NCBI RefSeq assembly: GCF_036178845.1
Contig: NZ_CP108070.1
Span: 4,216,001-4,280,000 of the forward strand
Origin: Streptomyces sp. NBC_00271
GTDB lineage: Bacteria; Actinomycetota; Actinomycetes; Streptomycetales; Streptomycetaceae
Direction of reading: 5' to 3'
Length of the DNA stretch: 64,000 nucleotides
Shown here one piece after another: positions 16,299-25,312 of the stretch (position 1 is the first letter of the stretch; every line of letters starts with the position of its first letter). The translations under genes and the position numbers were made by a program. Under the pieces are notes generated by a model. That model saw only the letters and a program-made list of their open reading frames with translations, did no database searches and was not told the DNA's origin.

Positions 16299-17913
16299 GC
16301 GTTTCTCCGCCCGCGAGGCCATCGCCCTGGCCGGCGATGATTTCCGCGAACTCTCCGTTCCCATGAGGGAGTTCAAGCCGGACGGTCCCTTGTCCTGGCA
16401 GGGGTACGACGACTCGCGCCGCCGCGCCCTCGCCCGTACCGGCGAGGACGAGTCCGTCGTCTGCGGCACCGCGGTCATCGGCTCCACCCGCGTCGTACTG
16501 ATCGCCTTCGAGTTCGGCTTCCTCGGCGGCTCGCTCGGCGAACGCACCGGCGACCGCGTCGAGGCCGCCTACACCCACGCCCGTGCGCATCGCCTGCCCG
16601 TCGTCTCGCTCGTCGCGACGGGCGGCAGCCGGATGCAGGAGGGCATGCTCGCCCTCACCCAACTCCAGCGCGTGGCACGGCAGTCCGCGCTCGCCCGGGA
16701 GGCGGGGCTGCCGCAGATCGCCGTGCTGCGGGATCCGACGACGGGCGGCGGCTGGGCGACGCTGGGTGCGGGCGCCGACGTGACCCTGGCGTTGCCCGGC
16801 GCCCAGGTCGGCTTCGCCGGCTCCCGGGTCCGCCCGCCCGACGCGGACCCGGCGGCGTACACGGCCGAGGCCCAGGTGACGGCGGGCGCGGTGGACGCCG
16901 TCGTACGGGAGGAGGAACTCCGGGAGACCCTGACGCTGTGGCTGACCCTACTGACCGCCCCCACGCCCGACCCCGGGGCCGAGGCCGCCCCCGGAGCCAA
17001 GCCCGGGCCGGAGACCGGGGCCGGGCCGCAGGCCGGAGCCAAGGCCGAGCCCAAGGCCGGAACCGAGCCGCAGGCCGAAGCCAAGGCCGGGACCGGGCCG
17101 CAGGCCAGGACCGGGCAGGAGGCCGAGCCCGGGCCGCAGGCCGGGGCCAGGCCCGAGGCCAAGCCTAGGCCCGAGGCCGAGGCCGAGCCCGAGTCCGAGG
17201 CCGGGGCCAAGCCCGAGGCCGGGGCCGGGGCCAAGCCCAGGCCCGAGGTCGAGCCCGTCCCTCCCCCGGCCGCCCTCGGTGCCCACGACCTCCCCGCCAC
17301 CGGCTGGGACGCCGTCCGGCACGCCCGGTCCCCCGAGCGCCCCCGGGCCGCCGCCTACCTGGACGCCTACTTCACGCGCCGCGCCGCGATCAGCGGCGAC
17401 CGTTGCGGCGGCAGCGACGACGGCATGCTGTGCGGGTTCGGTTCCGGACCCGCGGGGCGGACCGTGGCGTACGCCGCCCAGTGCGGGAGCGCGACCCGCC
17501 CCGCCGGATACCGCACCGCCGCCCGGCTGATCCGGCTCGCCGGCCGGCTCGGCTTCCCCGTACTGACGCTGGTGGACACCCCGGGCGCCGCCAACGACGC
17601 GCAGGCCGAGCGGCAGGGCGCGGGCTCGGCGATCGCGGACCTGTTCGCCGCGGTGGCCACCGCGCGTACGCCCGTCACCACCCTGGTGATCGGCGAGGGC
17701 GGCTCGGGCGGCGCGCTCGCGCTCGCCGCGCCCGGCAACACCTGGGCCACGCCGGACAGTTACTTCTCCGTCATCGCGCCGGAGCTCGCGGCCGCGATCC
17801 TCAAGCGCCCGGCGAGCGAGGTGCACGACACGGCGGACCAACTCCGCATCCGGCCACAGGACTTGGTGGAGCTGGGTGTGATCCGGGGCATCGTGGAGCA
17901 CGCGGAGCGCTGA
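16291..17913 (+). CDS. Fused beta-alpha acyl-CoA carboxyltransferase-like protein
   Basis: This 540-residue protein joins two crotonase-fold carboxyltransferase halves. The N-terminal half (about 1-225; beta/MdcD-like, VVSLVATGGSRMQEGMLALT) lacks an obvious zinc ribbon. The C-terminal half (about 330-540; alpha/MdcE-like) has FPVLTLVDTPGAANDAQAER and TLVIGEGGSGGALALA. They are separated by about 100 residues of Pro/Ala/Glu/Lys/Gly repeats (nt 16971-17265). No biotin carboxylase or BCCP gene is in the window. Coupling to matB (8-nt overlap) ties it to malonyl-CoA. It could carboxylate acetyl-CoA with distant partners, or, like malonate decarboxylase subunits, decarboxylate malonyl units. The choice is open. 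Confidence 0.82.
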   Translation: MTERFSAREAIALAGDDFRELSVPMREFKPDGPLSWQGYDDSRRRALARTGEDESVVCGTAVIGSTRVVLIAFEFGFLGGSLGERTGDRVEAAYTHARAHRLPVVSLVATGGSRMQEGMLALTQLQRVARQSALAREAGLPQIAVLRDPTTGGGWATLGAGADVTLALPGAQVGFAGSRVRPPDADPAAYTAEAQVTAGAVDAVVREEELRETLTLWLTLLTAPTPDPGAEAAPGAKPGPETGAGPQAGAKAEPKAGTEPQAEAKAGTGPQARTGQEAEPGPQAGARPEAKPRPEAEAEPESEAGAKPEAGAGAKPRPEVEPVPPPAALGAHDLPATGWDAVRHARSPERPRAAAYLDAYFTRRAAISGDRCGGSDDGMLCGFGSGPAGRTVAYAAQCGSATRPAGYRTAARLIRLAGRLGFPVLTLVDTPGAANDAQAERQGAGSAIADLFAAVATARTPVTTLVIGEGGSGGALALAAPGNTWATPDSYFSVIAPELAAAILKRPASEVHDTADQLRIRPQDLVELGVIRGIVEHAER

Positions 17914-17942
17914 GCGTGCCCCCACCCAGGCAGTGACGCCGC

Positions 17943-17984
17943 GGCGGCGCCGGTTCCCCCCTCCCAAGGGGAACCGGCGCCGCC
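17943..17984. terminator. Bidirectional hairpin terminator
   Basis: A perfect 17-bp stem, GGCGGCGCCGGTTCCCC (17943-17959) pairing with 17968-17984, and an 8-nt loop lie between the convergent carboxyltransferase and S8 peptidase genes. There is no T-tract, as is common in Streptomyces. Confidence 0.8.
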
Positions 17985-18004
17985 CGTCCAGAGGGGACCG
18001 CGGG

Positions 18005-21000
18005 CTATCGCACCCCCACCGCCCGGATGACCTCCTGGCTCACCGAGCCGCCCCGGTCGTCCCGTGCGGAGGCCCGCAGGGAGATGAACTCCGCGCCGCG
18101 CGGCACGCTCAACGTCCCCTTCCAGGACGCCGCGCCGCCACCGCCCGACAGCGGGACCGCCCGCCACGACTTCCCGTCGTCGTAGGACACCTCCAGCTTC
18201 CCGCCCCCGATGGTTCCGGTGCCGGGCGCGCCCTTCACGTACTCGGCGTGGATCCCCACCGGCACCCGGCCGCCGCCGCGCACCGCGCCCGCGAGGTCGG
18301 TGTCGATGTCGTAGCCGAGGTTGATGAGCGGCAGGAACGTCCAGCGGTCCGCGGGCGTGGCCGCCGAGCGGAGGGTCCACTCGGAGTGCCCCTGGGTGGA
18401 CAGCGTCCAGCGGTCGGGGTCGAGGGTGGTGTCCGTGACGACCTTGTAGGTGTGTTCGTCGGCGGGCGCGTCCCACACGTACGCTCCGGAGCTCTTGCGC
18501 CGGTCGACCAGGGTGCCGTCCTGGTACACGGACGTGAACTGGGTCATCCCGGTGTCGTCGCTCCACACGTCGCCGAAGCCCGTGTGGTCGGGCCCGGAGT
18601 CGCCCCAGCCGGGCGTGTTGAACTGGATCTGGTTGCCCGCGCGCTCCTGTCCCCAGCCGAGCCCGGTGCCGAGCCACGCGTGCCAGACCGGCTTGAACCA
18701 GTTCAGCGTCGCGTGCGTGCCCCCGCGGTAGTGGACGAGCCCACTGCGCTCCTCCAGCGCGCCCGCCCCGAGGTTCACGGACTCCATCCACGTCTGTCCC
18801 GTGCCCGTGGAGACGTAGTCGGTCCGCTCGGCGGGGTAGTCGATCCGCTCCTGGAAGCCGATCCCGATGGGGAAGGCGTCCGTGACCGAGTAGCGGAACT
18901 CGCTGCCGGAGACGGGCTTGGCCGCGTGGAACCTGGTGTCCAGCACGGCGAGTTCACGCGCACCCGGTTCGTACGTCAGGTCGCCGCGCGGAATGGCCCC
19001 CTCGTGCCCTTCCGAGAGGTCGTAGACGTACGGCGTGTTGCGCGTCCCGGTCATGTCGAGATGTCCAGCAGCCCGCAGCCGTGCCGCGTCCGCCGCGTTC
19101 ACCGTGGCGATCTGCAGCGGCCGGTCCGCGCCGTCGTCCGTGCCGAACCAGGCGTTGAGCCGCCCGGCCGCGCCGTCGGTGACGAACAGCGCCTTGGCGC
19201 CCGCGTCCTGGGCCGCCTGGGCGAGGGCGGCGGGCTCGACACCGTCGGCGAGTGTCGCGAGCACGGCCTTGCCGCTCACCCCGGTGAACGGTCCGGTCCC
19301 GACGTCCACCAGCGGCAGCCTGCTCCGGCCCTCGATCAGGGTCCCGCCCGGCTGGACGACGGCCTCGCCGACGCCCTTCACCTCCAGCAACGGCTTCCCC
19401 AGCCGCCACACGGTCCGGTACTCGAAGGTGCCCCGGGAGACCTTCGCGGTCGGCGCGGCGAAGACGCTGTCGTACTTCACGGGCACCTGGACGGCGCCGA
19501 ACTGGTCGGAGCCGCCCGCGTTCCGGTCGTACTCCATGAGCAGCTGCCGGGTCTCGGTCCGCCGCTCCACCTCGGCCCGGATCTCCCGGAGCTGCCGTCC
19601 GTCGAGGGTGACCTCGCGGTCCCGGTCGAGGGTGATCTCGGGCGCGGCGAGGAAGCCGAGCCCGAGCGAGTCGGCGCCGTGACTGCCGTGCACGTCGAGG
19701 AAGGAGGTCAGGCTGTACGCCCCCGGCCCGAGCCGGAGTTTCAGGGTGCCGGAGTCGTCGACCGAGGCCGGGAACGGGTCCACGCCCGCGGCGAGTTGCT
19801 GCACCGCGAGGTAGGCGGCGGTCGGCTCGCCCGCGCGGTCCTTGACGTGGACGGTGAGCGTGTACCGCTCCTCCTCCTTCACCAGCCCGAACACGGTGTG
19901 CGCGACGGGCGTGCCGCCGACGGACGCGACGATCTGCCCGGAGGTGTCGCCCACGGGCGCCTTCGAGCCGTCGCCCGTCACGGTCGTCGACGCGGTGCCG
20001 TGCGCGGGCACGGTGAGCGTGGAGTCGGCGAGGGTGGCCACCCCGTCGGCGGCGCCCCGCACGGCGAGGCTCAACTCGACGGAGGAGTCCGAGGAGTTGG
20101 TGTAGGTCACGGTCTTCGTGACGGGCTGGTTCGCCTCGTACGGCCAACTGTAGAACCCGAGATCGGCGCTCCCGGTGGCGGTGACCTTCGCGTCGATCGC
20201 GTCCGGCACACTCACCCGGCCCGAGCCCAGCACATAGGCGGACGCGTCGAGTTGCCTCGACGTCGACATCAGGGCGTCCTTGAGCTGGGCGCCGGTCCAG
20301 TCGGGGTGCTTCTCGGCGAGCAGGGCGGCCACACCGGCGACATGCGGCGTCGCCATCGACGTACCGCTCATGGAGGTGTAGTAACCACTGCCGGCGACGA
20401 GCTGGGAGCGAGCCGCCAGGATGTCGACGCCGGGCGCGGACAGGTCGGGCTTGAGGGCGTTGTCGCCGTAGCGCGGTCCTGCGCTGGTGAAGTAGGCGGC
20501 CTGGTCGGCGGAGTCCACCGCGCCGACGGTCAGCGCGGCGTCGGCGGCGCCGGGCGAGCCGATGGAGGAGGGGGCGCCGGTGTTGCCCGCGGCGACGACG
20601 AAGAGGGCGCCGGTCTCCTTGGACAGCGTGTTCACCGCCTGCGCCATGGGATCCGTACCGTCACTCGCCTCGGTCGAGCCGAGGCTCATGGAGATCACCT
20701 TGGCGTGCACGTCCCGCGCGGCCCACTCCATGCCCGCGATGATCTCCGAGTCGCTGCCCGAGCCCTCGTCGCTGAGTACCTTGCCGACGGCGAGCGTCGC
20801 GTCGGGCGCGACACCCCGCTCCTTGCCGTCGGAGGCGGCACCGCTGCCGCCGACCGTGGACGTCGTGTGCGTACCGTGCCCGTTGCGGTCGGCGACCTCC
20901 TGCCCGTCGATGAAGCTCTTGCTGACGGAGACCCGTCCGGCCAGGTCGGGATGGCCGGCGTCCACGCCCGTGTCGAGCACGGCGACCGTGACGCCCTTCC

Positions 21001-21628
21001 CGGTGAGCCCTGCCTCCCAGGCCTGCGGCGTACCGATCTGGGCGTTGCTCTCGGCCAGGTCGGCGTGCACGCGCCCGTCGAGCCAGACCTTGTCGACCGT
21101 CCCGCCCTGCCGGGTGAGGGACTGCCAGAAGGTGCGCCCCTTGTCGGCGGCGACGGCGGCGCCCCGGATGCTGGGCAGCGCGCGCTTCTGCTCGGCCCCG
21201 CGCAGGGTGGCCGCGCGCGCCCCCTTGCCGTACGTCAGGATCAACGGCAGCTCGGCCGTCTTCCGGTCGGTGAGCCCCTGACGTATCAGCTCGCTCACGT
21301 CGAACAGCCGCCGGTCGAGGGTGCCCGCCCGCAGATAGGGCAGTGCCTCGTCCGGTACGACGCTCACGGCCCCGTTCGTCACCTGGGTGCGGACCGCCCC
21401 CGTGGCCCCCCGGGGCCGCTCGACCGCGACCGTCTTCCTGCCCGCGCCGAGGTCGGTGACGGTCACCTTGTCGCCGGTGACGAGCGTGACGGTGTGGGTG
21501 GCGGAGGCGGTGCGCGTCGGGGCCGGGGCGGCTGCCTCGGCCGCGCCCGCCGGCCCCATGGGCAGTACGGCGAGCACGAGCCCGGCGGACAGCAGAGCCG
21601 CCCCCCGTCTGACTGGTCCTCTGGTCAT
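18005..21628 (-). CDS. Secreted S8 (subtilisin-like) serine peptidase
   Basis: This 1,207-residue precursor starts with a Sec signal peptide (RRGAALLSAGLVLAVLPMG, cleavage near the AEA that follows) and has a propeptide of about 190 residues. The catalytic triad is visible: Asp in VAVLDTGVDAGHPDL, His in DRNGHGTHTTSTV, Ser in SMSGTSMATPHVAG, with the oxyanion Asn in VVAAGNTG. The C-terminal 650 residues hold beta-rich modules and a final Ig-like domain (GGGKLEVSYDDGKSWRAV). The ATG at 21628 is preferred over an upstream one because GGAGAGG lies 6 nt before it and the signal peptide begins there. It is secreted for extracellular protein digestion and convergent with the matB operon. Confidence 0.9.
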   Translation of the reverse strand: MTRGPVRRGAALLSAGLVLAVLPMGPAGAAEAAAPAPTRTASATHTVTLVTGDKVTVTDLGAGRKTVAVERPRGATGAVRTQVTNGAVSVVPDEALPYLRAGTLDRRLFDVSELIRQGLTDRKTAELPLILTYGKGARAATLRGAEQKRALPSIRGAAVAADKGRTFWQSLTRQGGTVDKVWLDGRVHADLAESNAQIGTPQAWEAGLTGKGVTVAVLDTGVDAGHPDLAGRVSVSKSFIDGQEVADRNGHGTHTTSTVGGSGAASDGKERGVAPDATLAVGKVLSDEGSGSDSEIIAGMEWAARDVHAKVISMSLGSTEASDGTDPMAQAVNTLSKETGALFVVAAGNTGAPSSIGSPGAADAALTVGAVDSADQAAYFTSAGPRYGDNALKPDLSAPGVDILAARSQLVAGSGYYTSMSGTSMATPHVAGVAALLAEKHPDWTGAQLKDALMSTSRQLDASAYVLGSGRVSVPDAIDAKVTATGSADLGFYSWPYEANQPVTKTVTYTNSSDSSVELSLAVRGAADGVATLADSTLTVPAHGTASTTVTGDGSKAPVGDTSGQIVASVGGTPVAHTVFGLVKEEERYTLTVHVKDRAGEPTAAYLAVQQLAAGVDPFPASVDDSGTLKLRLGPGAYSLTSFLDVHGSHGADSLGLGFLAAPEITLDRDREVTLDGRQLREIRAEVERRTETRQLLMEYDRNAGGSDQFGAVQVPVKYDSVFAAPTAKVSRGTFEYRTVWRLGKPLLEVKGVGEAVVQPGGTLIEGRSRLPLVDVGTGPFTGVSGKAVLATLADGVEPAALAQAAQDAGAKALFVTDGAAGRLNAWFGTDDGADRPLQIATVNAADAARLRAAGHLDMTGTRNTPYVYDLSEGHEGAIPRGDLTYEPGARELAVLDTRFHAAKPVSGSEFRYSVTDAFPIGIGFQERIDYPAERTDYVSTGTGQTWMESVNLGAGALEERSGLVHYRGGTHATLNWFKPVWHAWLGTGLGWGQERAGNQIQFNTPGWGDSGPDHTGFGDVWSDDTGMTQFTSVYQDGTLVDRRKSSGAYVWDAPADEHTYKVVTDTTLDPDRWTLSTQGHSEWTLRSAATPADRWTFLPLINLGYDIDTDLAGAVRGGGRVPVGIHAEYVKGAPGTGTIGGGKLEVSYDDGKSWRAVPLSGGGGAASWKGTLSVPRGAEFISLRASARDDRGGSVSQEVIRAVGVR

Positions 21629-21924
21629 GGATGACCTCTCCTCGTCGGCACGTGGTGGCACCGGTGCTGCGAAGAGTTTCGGGGAGCCGGTGGTGCGCGG
21701 GAGTTGACGGAACCTGGCGAGAAACTGCCCTGGCGGGTTTCCGCCAGGGCGCCGGGATCACCCATCCGGACAAGACCACCCATCCGGCATCCGGAGAGGA
21801 CCACCCATCCAGCGGCACCCCGCCCGGCCCCCCACGAAAGGCGCCTGGTCCGGCGCCCGTCCACGATGTGAGGAAGGACCGCCACCTGGCGGAGCCCCAC
21901 GGTCTGCTCTCGGGAGGACCTGTC
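21629..21924. promoter_or_regulatory. Divergent intergenic region with hairpin and CACCCATCC repeats
   Basis: The 296 bp between the S8 peptidase and mbl starts hold a perfect 9-bp hairpin, CCCTGGCGG-GTTT-CCGCCAGGG (21728-21749), and three CACCCATCC copies beginning at 21759, 21777 and 21802. These are plausible regulator sites for one or both genes. No confident -35/-10 pair was identified. Confidence 0.45.
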
Positions 21925-22962
21925 ATGACCGCGAGTCTCGAGCGGTTGCGCCGCTGTCACTTCGCCGTCGACCTGGGCGCGGCCCGGACCCGGGTGTATG
22001 TGAAGGGCGCGGGGCTGGTCGTCGATCAGCCTAGTGTCGCCGCGATCAACACCAGGACCGGCGCGCTGCTCGCGGTCGGCGAATTCGCGGAGAAGATGAC
22101 GGGCCGCACCCCCGACTACATCCGGGTCATGCGGCCGGTGTCCGGCGGCACGGTCGTCGACATCGAGATGGCCCAGCGCATGCTGCGCCAGCTGCTCGGC
22201 GACAAGGTCCGCCGCTCCCTGCGTCGCAGGCCCCGGCTGCGCGCCGCGGCGTGCACCCCGCACGACGCGGACCCGCTGGCGCAGCGCGCCGCGATCGAGA
22301 CGCTGGTCGGCCTCGGGGCGCGGCGGGTCGAGCTGGTCGACACGCTGATCGCCGCCGCCGTCGGGTGCGGACTGCCCGTCGAACAGCCGGAAGCCACCAT
22401 GATCATGGTGTGCGGGGCGGCCACCACCCAGGTCGCCGTGCTGTGCCTGGGGTCCATCGTGACCGCCGAGCGCATTCCGGTGGGCGGCGAGGCCGTCGAC
22501 CGCGCGATCGTGCAGCACCTGCGCCACCAGCACGAGCTGATGCTTCCTTCGCAGTCGGTACGGCCCCTGCAGCTCGCCCTCTCCGGCAACGGGCTCACCC
22601 CGCACGGCCCGGCGTCCACGGAGATCCACGGGCGGGACGTGGCGACCGGCCTCGCCCGTTCCGTACAGGTCGACACCGCCGCCGTACGCGACGCCATCCA
22701 GACCCCGCTGACCGCCGTACTGGACGGGATCGGGAAGGTGCTGCGGGCCTGCCCGCCCGACCTGGTGGCCGACCTCGCCGACCGCGGCATCATGATGGTC
22801 GGCGGCAGCGCGCTGCTGCCGGGCCTCGACCAGATGCTGCGGCAGGCGACGGGCATGCCGGTGCACATCGCCGAGCGTCCCGACGTGTGCGCGGTGCAGG
22901 GCCTGGGCTACATGCTGGAGGGCAAGATCGAGCCGCTGACGCTGGACCCTCTGGCGCTCTGA
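21925..22962 (+). CDS. mbl: MreB-like actin homologue (Mbl)
   Basis: This 345-residue protein has the actin-fold signature of the MreB/Mbl family. The phosphate 1 loop is FAVDLGAARTRVYVKG at residue 12. The connect region RPVSGGTVVDIEMAQRMLRQLL and the adenosine-binding end MMVGGSALLPGLDQMLRQATG are also present. The family's phosphate 2 loop DIGGGTTE reads degenerately here (MIMVCGAATTQVAVL), which fits the divergent Mbl-type proteins of Streptomyces. These act with MreB in spore-wall thickening rather than vegetative growth (known for S. coelicolor). A GGGAGGACC lies 4 nt before the ATG. A GAF kinase gene follows after 28 nt and is probably co-transcribed. Confidence 0.85.
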   Translation: MTASLERLRRCHFAVDLGAARTRVYVKGAGLVVDQPSVAAINTRTGALLAVGEFAEKMTGRTPDYIRVMRPVSGGTVVDIEMAQRMLRQLLGDKVRRSLRRRPRLRAAACTPHDADPLAQRAAIETLVGLGARRVELVDTLIAAAVGCGLPVEQPEATMIMVCGAATTQVAVLCLGSIVTAERIPVGGEAVDRAIVQHLRHQHELMLPSQSVRPLQLALSGNGLTPHGPASTEIHGRDVATGLARSVQVDTAAVRDAIQTPLTAVLDGIGKVLRACPPDLVADLADRGIMMVGGSALLPGLDQMLRQATGMPVHIAERPDVCAVQGLGYMLEGKIEPLTLDPLAL

Positions 22963-22990
22963 CGGCCGGGCCCCGGAACAAGGCCCCGGT

Positions 22991-24448
22991 ATGCACGATC
23001 CGGTCCCGCGCCTGCCGTCGCTCCTGGAAGCCGTCCTCAGCGTCGGCACCGACCTCGAACTGCGGGCCACGCTCCAGCACATCGTGGACGCCGCCGCCGA
23101 GCTCACGGAGGCGCGGTACGCGACGCTGGACATGACCGATCCGGGACGGGACGGGCTCAGGAGGATCCGTACGGCGCAACGGCCCGAGCCACCCGAGCCA
23201 CCCGCACGGCCCGAGCCGCCGGAGTCGCCGGAGCCGCCGGAGCCGCCGGAGCTGATCGTGCCGATCCACGTCGACGACGAGGTGTTCGGCGACCTGCGCC
23301 TCGCCGGAAAGCGCGCCGGCCCGTTCACGGACGAGGACGAGCAACTGGTACGGGTCCTGGCGACCCAGGCCGGTATCGCGATCGGCAACGCCCGGCTGTA
23401 CGAGACGGCGCGGCAGCGCGAGCGCTGGATCGAGGGCGCGGCAGCCGTCACCACCGCGCTGCTCAGCGGCGAGAGCGCCGCCGACGCGCTGATGACGGTC
23501 GCCGAACGGGCCCGGCGCCTGGCCGAGGCCTCGGCCGGTGTCATCCTCCAGCCCACCGAGGACGGCGGCATGGAGATCGTGACCGCCTCCACGCTCGACG
23601 ACCCCGGTGACATCGTCGGCACCGTGATCGAGCCGGGCAGCCCCGTCCTCGAACAACTCCTCGGCGGTGAACCGGTGTTCATCGACGACTCGGCGACCGA
23701 CCCCCGGATGACCACGCACGTACGGCATCGGTTCGGGCCGAACATGATGCTGCCGCTCCAGGCGGGCGGCCGTCTCCTCGGCACGCTCGCCCTCCCCCGT
23801 CGGCGCGGCGGCCGTCCGTACACCGCGGTGGAGCGGCTGCTCGCCACCCAGTTCGCCTCACAGGCCGCGCTGGCGCTGGTGCACGCCGAGGCCCAGCACA
23901 GCAGGGAGCGGCTCGCGGTCTACGAGGACCGCGACCGGATCGCCCGCGACCTGCACGACCTCGTCGTCCAACGGCTGTTCGCGACCGGCATGATGCTGGA
24001 GTCCACCCAGCGCAGGAGCACCGGAACGGGCGATACGGACAAGGATGTGCACGCGATGCTCGGCCGTGCCGTCGACGAACTCCAGTCCACCGTCCAGGAG
24101 GTCCGCACGGCGATCTTCGCGCTCCAGCAGCCGCCGGCCGACGCCCCCACCACCTTCCGCGGCAAGGTCCTGCGCGAGGCGGCGGGCGCGGCCGCCGTGC
24201 TGGGATTCCAGCCGTCCACCCGGTTCACCGGCCCGGTGGAGAACCGTCTCGCGGAGCCCGTAGCCGGGCGGCTGCTCACCGCACTGCGCCGCGCCCTGGC
24301 CGCCGCCTCCCGCCGCGCCGGTGTCTCCCGCGTCGAGATCACGGTCGACGTGACGGCGCCTCTCCCCGACGGACGCCCCGGGGTCCGCCTGACGGTCTTC
24401 GACGACGGCGGCGCGGGTACGACGGTCACCTGGCGGTCGCCCCTGTGA
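22991..24448 (+). CDS. GAF-domain sensor kinase with degenerate ATPase domain
   Basis: A 485-residue cytoplasmic protein. Two GAF domains (about 15-140 and 150-310, the second ending RLLATQFASQAALALVHAEA) precede a HisKA_3 dimerisation helix with the phospho-acceptor His in DRIARDLHDLVVQRLFATG (about residue 320), as in DevS-type kinases. The C-terminal HATPase region is only about 70-80 residues. Where a functional N-box would carry Asn and His, the sequence reads ALAAASRRAG, and only a short G1-like box, VFDDGGAG, follows. ATP binding is therefore doubtful, and it may signal as a scaffold or be phosphorylated in trans. A Pro/Glu repeat (PEPPEPPAR) interrupts GAF1. It lies 28 nt after mbl. 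Confidence 0.8.
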   Translation: MHDPVPRLPSLLEAVLSVGTDLELRATLQHIVDAAAELTEARYATLDMTDPGRDGLRRIRTAQRPEPPEPPARPEPPESPEPPEPPELIVPIHVDDEVFGDLRLAGKRAGPFTDEDEQLVRVLATQAGIAIGNARLYETARQRERWIEGAAAVTTALLSGESAADALMTVAERARRLAEASAGVILQPTEDGGMEIVTASTLDDPGDIVGTVIEPGSPVLEQLLGGEPVFIDDSATDPRMTTHVRHRFGPNMMLPLQAGGRLLGTLALPRRRGGRPYTAVERLLATQFASQAALALVHAEAQHSRERLAVYEDRDRIARDLHDLVVQRLFATGMMLESTQRRSTGTGDTDKDVHAMLGRAVDELQSTVQEVRTAIFALQQPPADAPTTFRGKVLREAAGAAAVLGFQPSTRFTGPVENRLAEPVAGRLLTALRRALAAASRRAGVSRVEITVDVTAPLPDGRPGVRLTVFDDGGAGTTVTWRSPL

Positions 24449-24466
24449 GCCGCGTCCGCAACTCAC

Positions 24467-24495
24467 TTGACGTCCCCTCAGGGCCTCCGTAGCGT
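24467..24495 (+). promoter_or_regulatory. Candidate sigma-70-type promoter for the SDR gene
   Basis: TTGACG (24467-24472) and TAGCGT (24490-24495) are separated by 17 bp, a good match to the Streptomyces housekeeping consensus. Transcription would start near 24502, about 40 nt before the SDR start codon. Confidence 0.6.
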
Positions 24496-24541
24496 CGCAG
24501 CCCGTACGCCCACATGACCAATATTCACATCCGAGGACGGG

Positions 24542-25297
24542 ATGGCCATGACTCAGCGACGTGTGGTGGTGTCCGGCGGCGGTACCGGGATCGGCCTGGC
24601 GACGGCGGAGGCGTTCGCCGCCGACGGGGACCGGGTGGTGCTCCTCGGCCGCCGCGAGGACGTATTGCGCAAGGCGGCCGACACCTTGAACGGCCAGTAC
24701 GGCGAGTCGACGGCGAGCTGGTGCGCGGCGGACCTCGCCGACCCCGAACAGGTCGGTCGGGCGAGGGAGTTCATCACGGCGGACGAGACCCCGGTGGACG
24801 TGCTGGTGGCCAACGCGGGCGGCAACGTGGCCCGTGAGCCCGACGGCACGCTCGCCTCCATCGCGGACAGCTACCGCGACAACTTCGACGCCAATGTGCT
24901 GACCGCGGTCCTGCTCACCGAGGCCCTGCTCCCCCACATGCGCCGCCCCGGCGGGCGTATCGTGCAGCTCTCCTCCATCGCCTCGCTGCGCGGGCCCGGC
25001 TCGTACGGTGGCTCCAAGGCCTGGGTGAACACATACACCTACGCCCTCGCGCAGCGCGTCGGCCCCGAGGGCATCACCGTGAACGCGGTCGCCCCCGGTT
25101 TCGTCGGCGACACGGAGTTCTTCGGCGCCCGCGCGACACCGGAGTTCATCGCCTCCCGGGTCGGCCAGACCCTGACCGGCAAGCCGGGTCACCCCTCCGA
25201 GATCGCCGCCGCCGTCCGGTACGTGGCGTCACCGGAGGCGGCGTACCTGACGGGGCAGCTGCTGCACATCAACGGGGGCGCGGCGCTGGGCCGTTAG
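24542..25297 (+). CDS. Short-chain dehydrogenase/reductase (SDR)
   Basis: This 251-residue protein is a classical SDR: the cofactor loop VSGGGTGIGLATAEAFA at the N-terminus, the NAG motif in LVANAGGN near residue 95, catalytic Ser in IVQLSSIASL, and the Tyr-x-x-Ser-Lys pair in SYGGSKAWVNTY. It ends with the usual SPEAAYLTGQLLHINGG. The Arg after the Asp-less second beta strand (LLGRRED) favours NADPH. It reduces an unknown keto substrate. It has its own promoter (24467-24495) and is not obviously operonic. The adjacent minus-strand gene is a decayed SDR of a different subfamily. Confidence 0.88.
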   Translation: MAMTQRRVVVSGGGTGIGLATAEAFAADGDRVVLLGRREDVLRKAADTLNGQYGESTASWCAADLADPEQVGRAREFITADETPVDVLVANAGGNVAREPDGTLASIADSYRDNFDANVLTAVLLTEALLPHMRRPGGRIVQLSSIASLRGPGSYGGSKAWVNTYTYALAQRVGPEGITVNAVAPGFVGDTEFFGARATPEFIASRVGQTLTGKPGHPSEIAAAVRYVASPEAAYLTGQLLHINGGAALGR

Positions 25298-25312
25298 GGC
25301 CTGTCTTGTGCA

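Noticed and set aside
16291..17913. Frameshift in the carboxyltransferase linker
   Set aside because: The frame stays open through the repeat and both domains are in the same frame.
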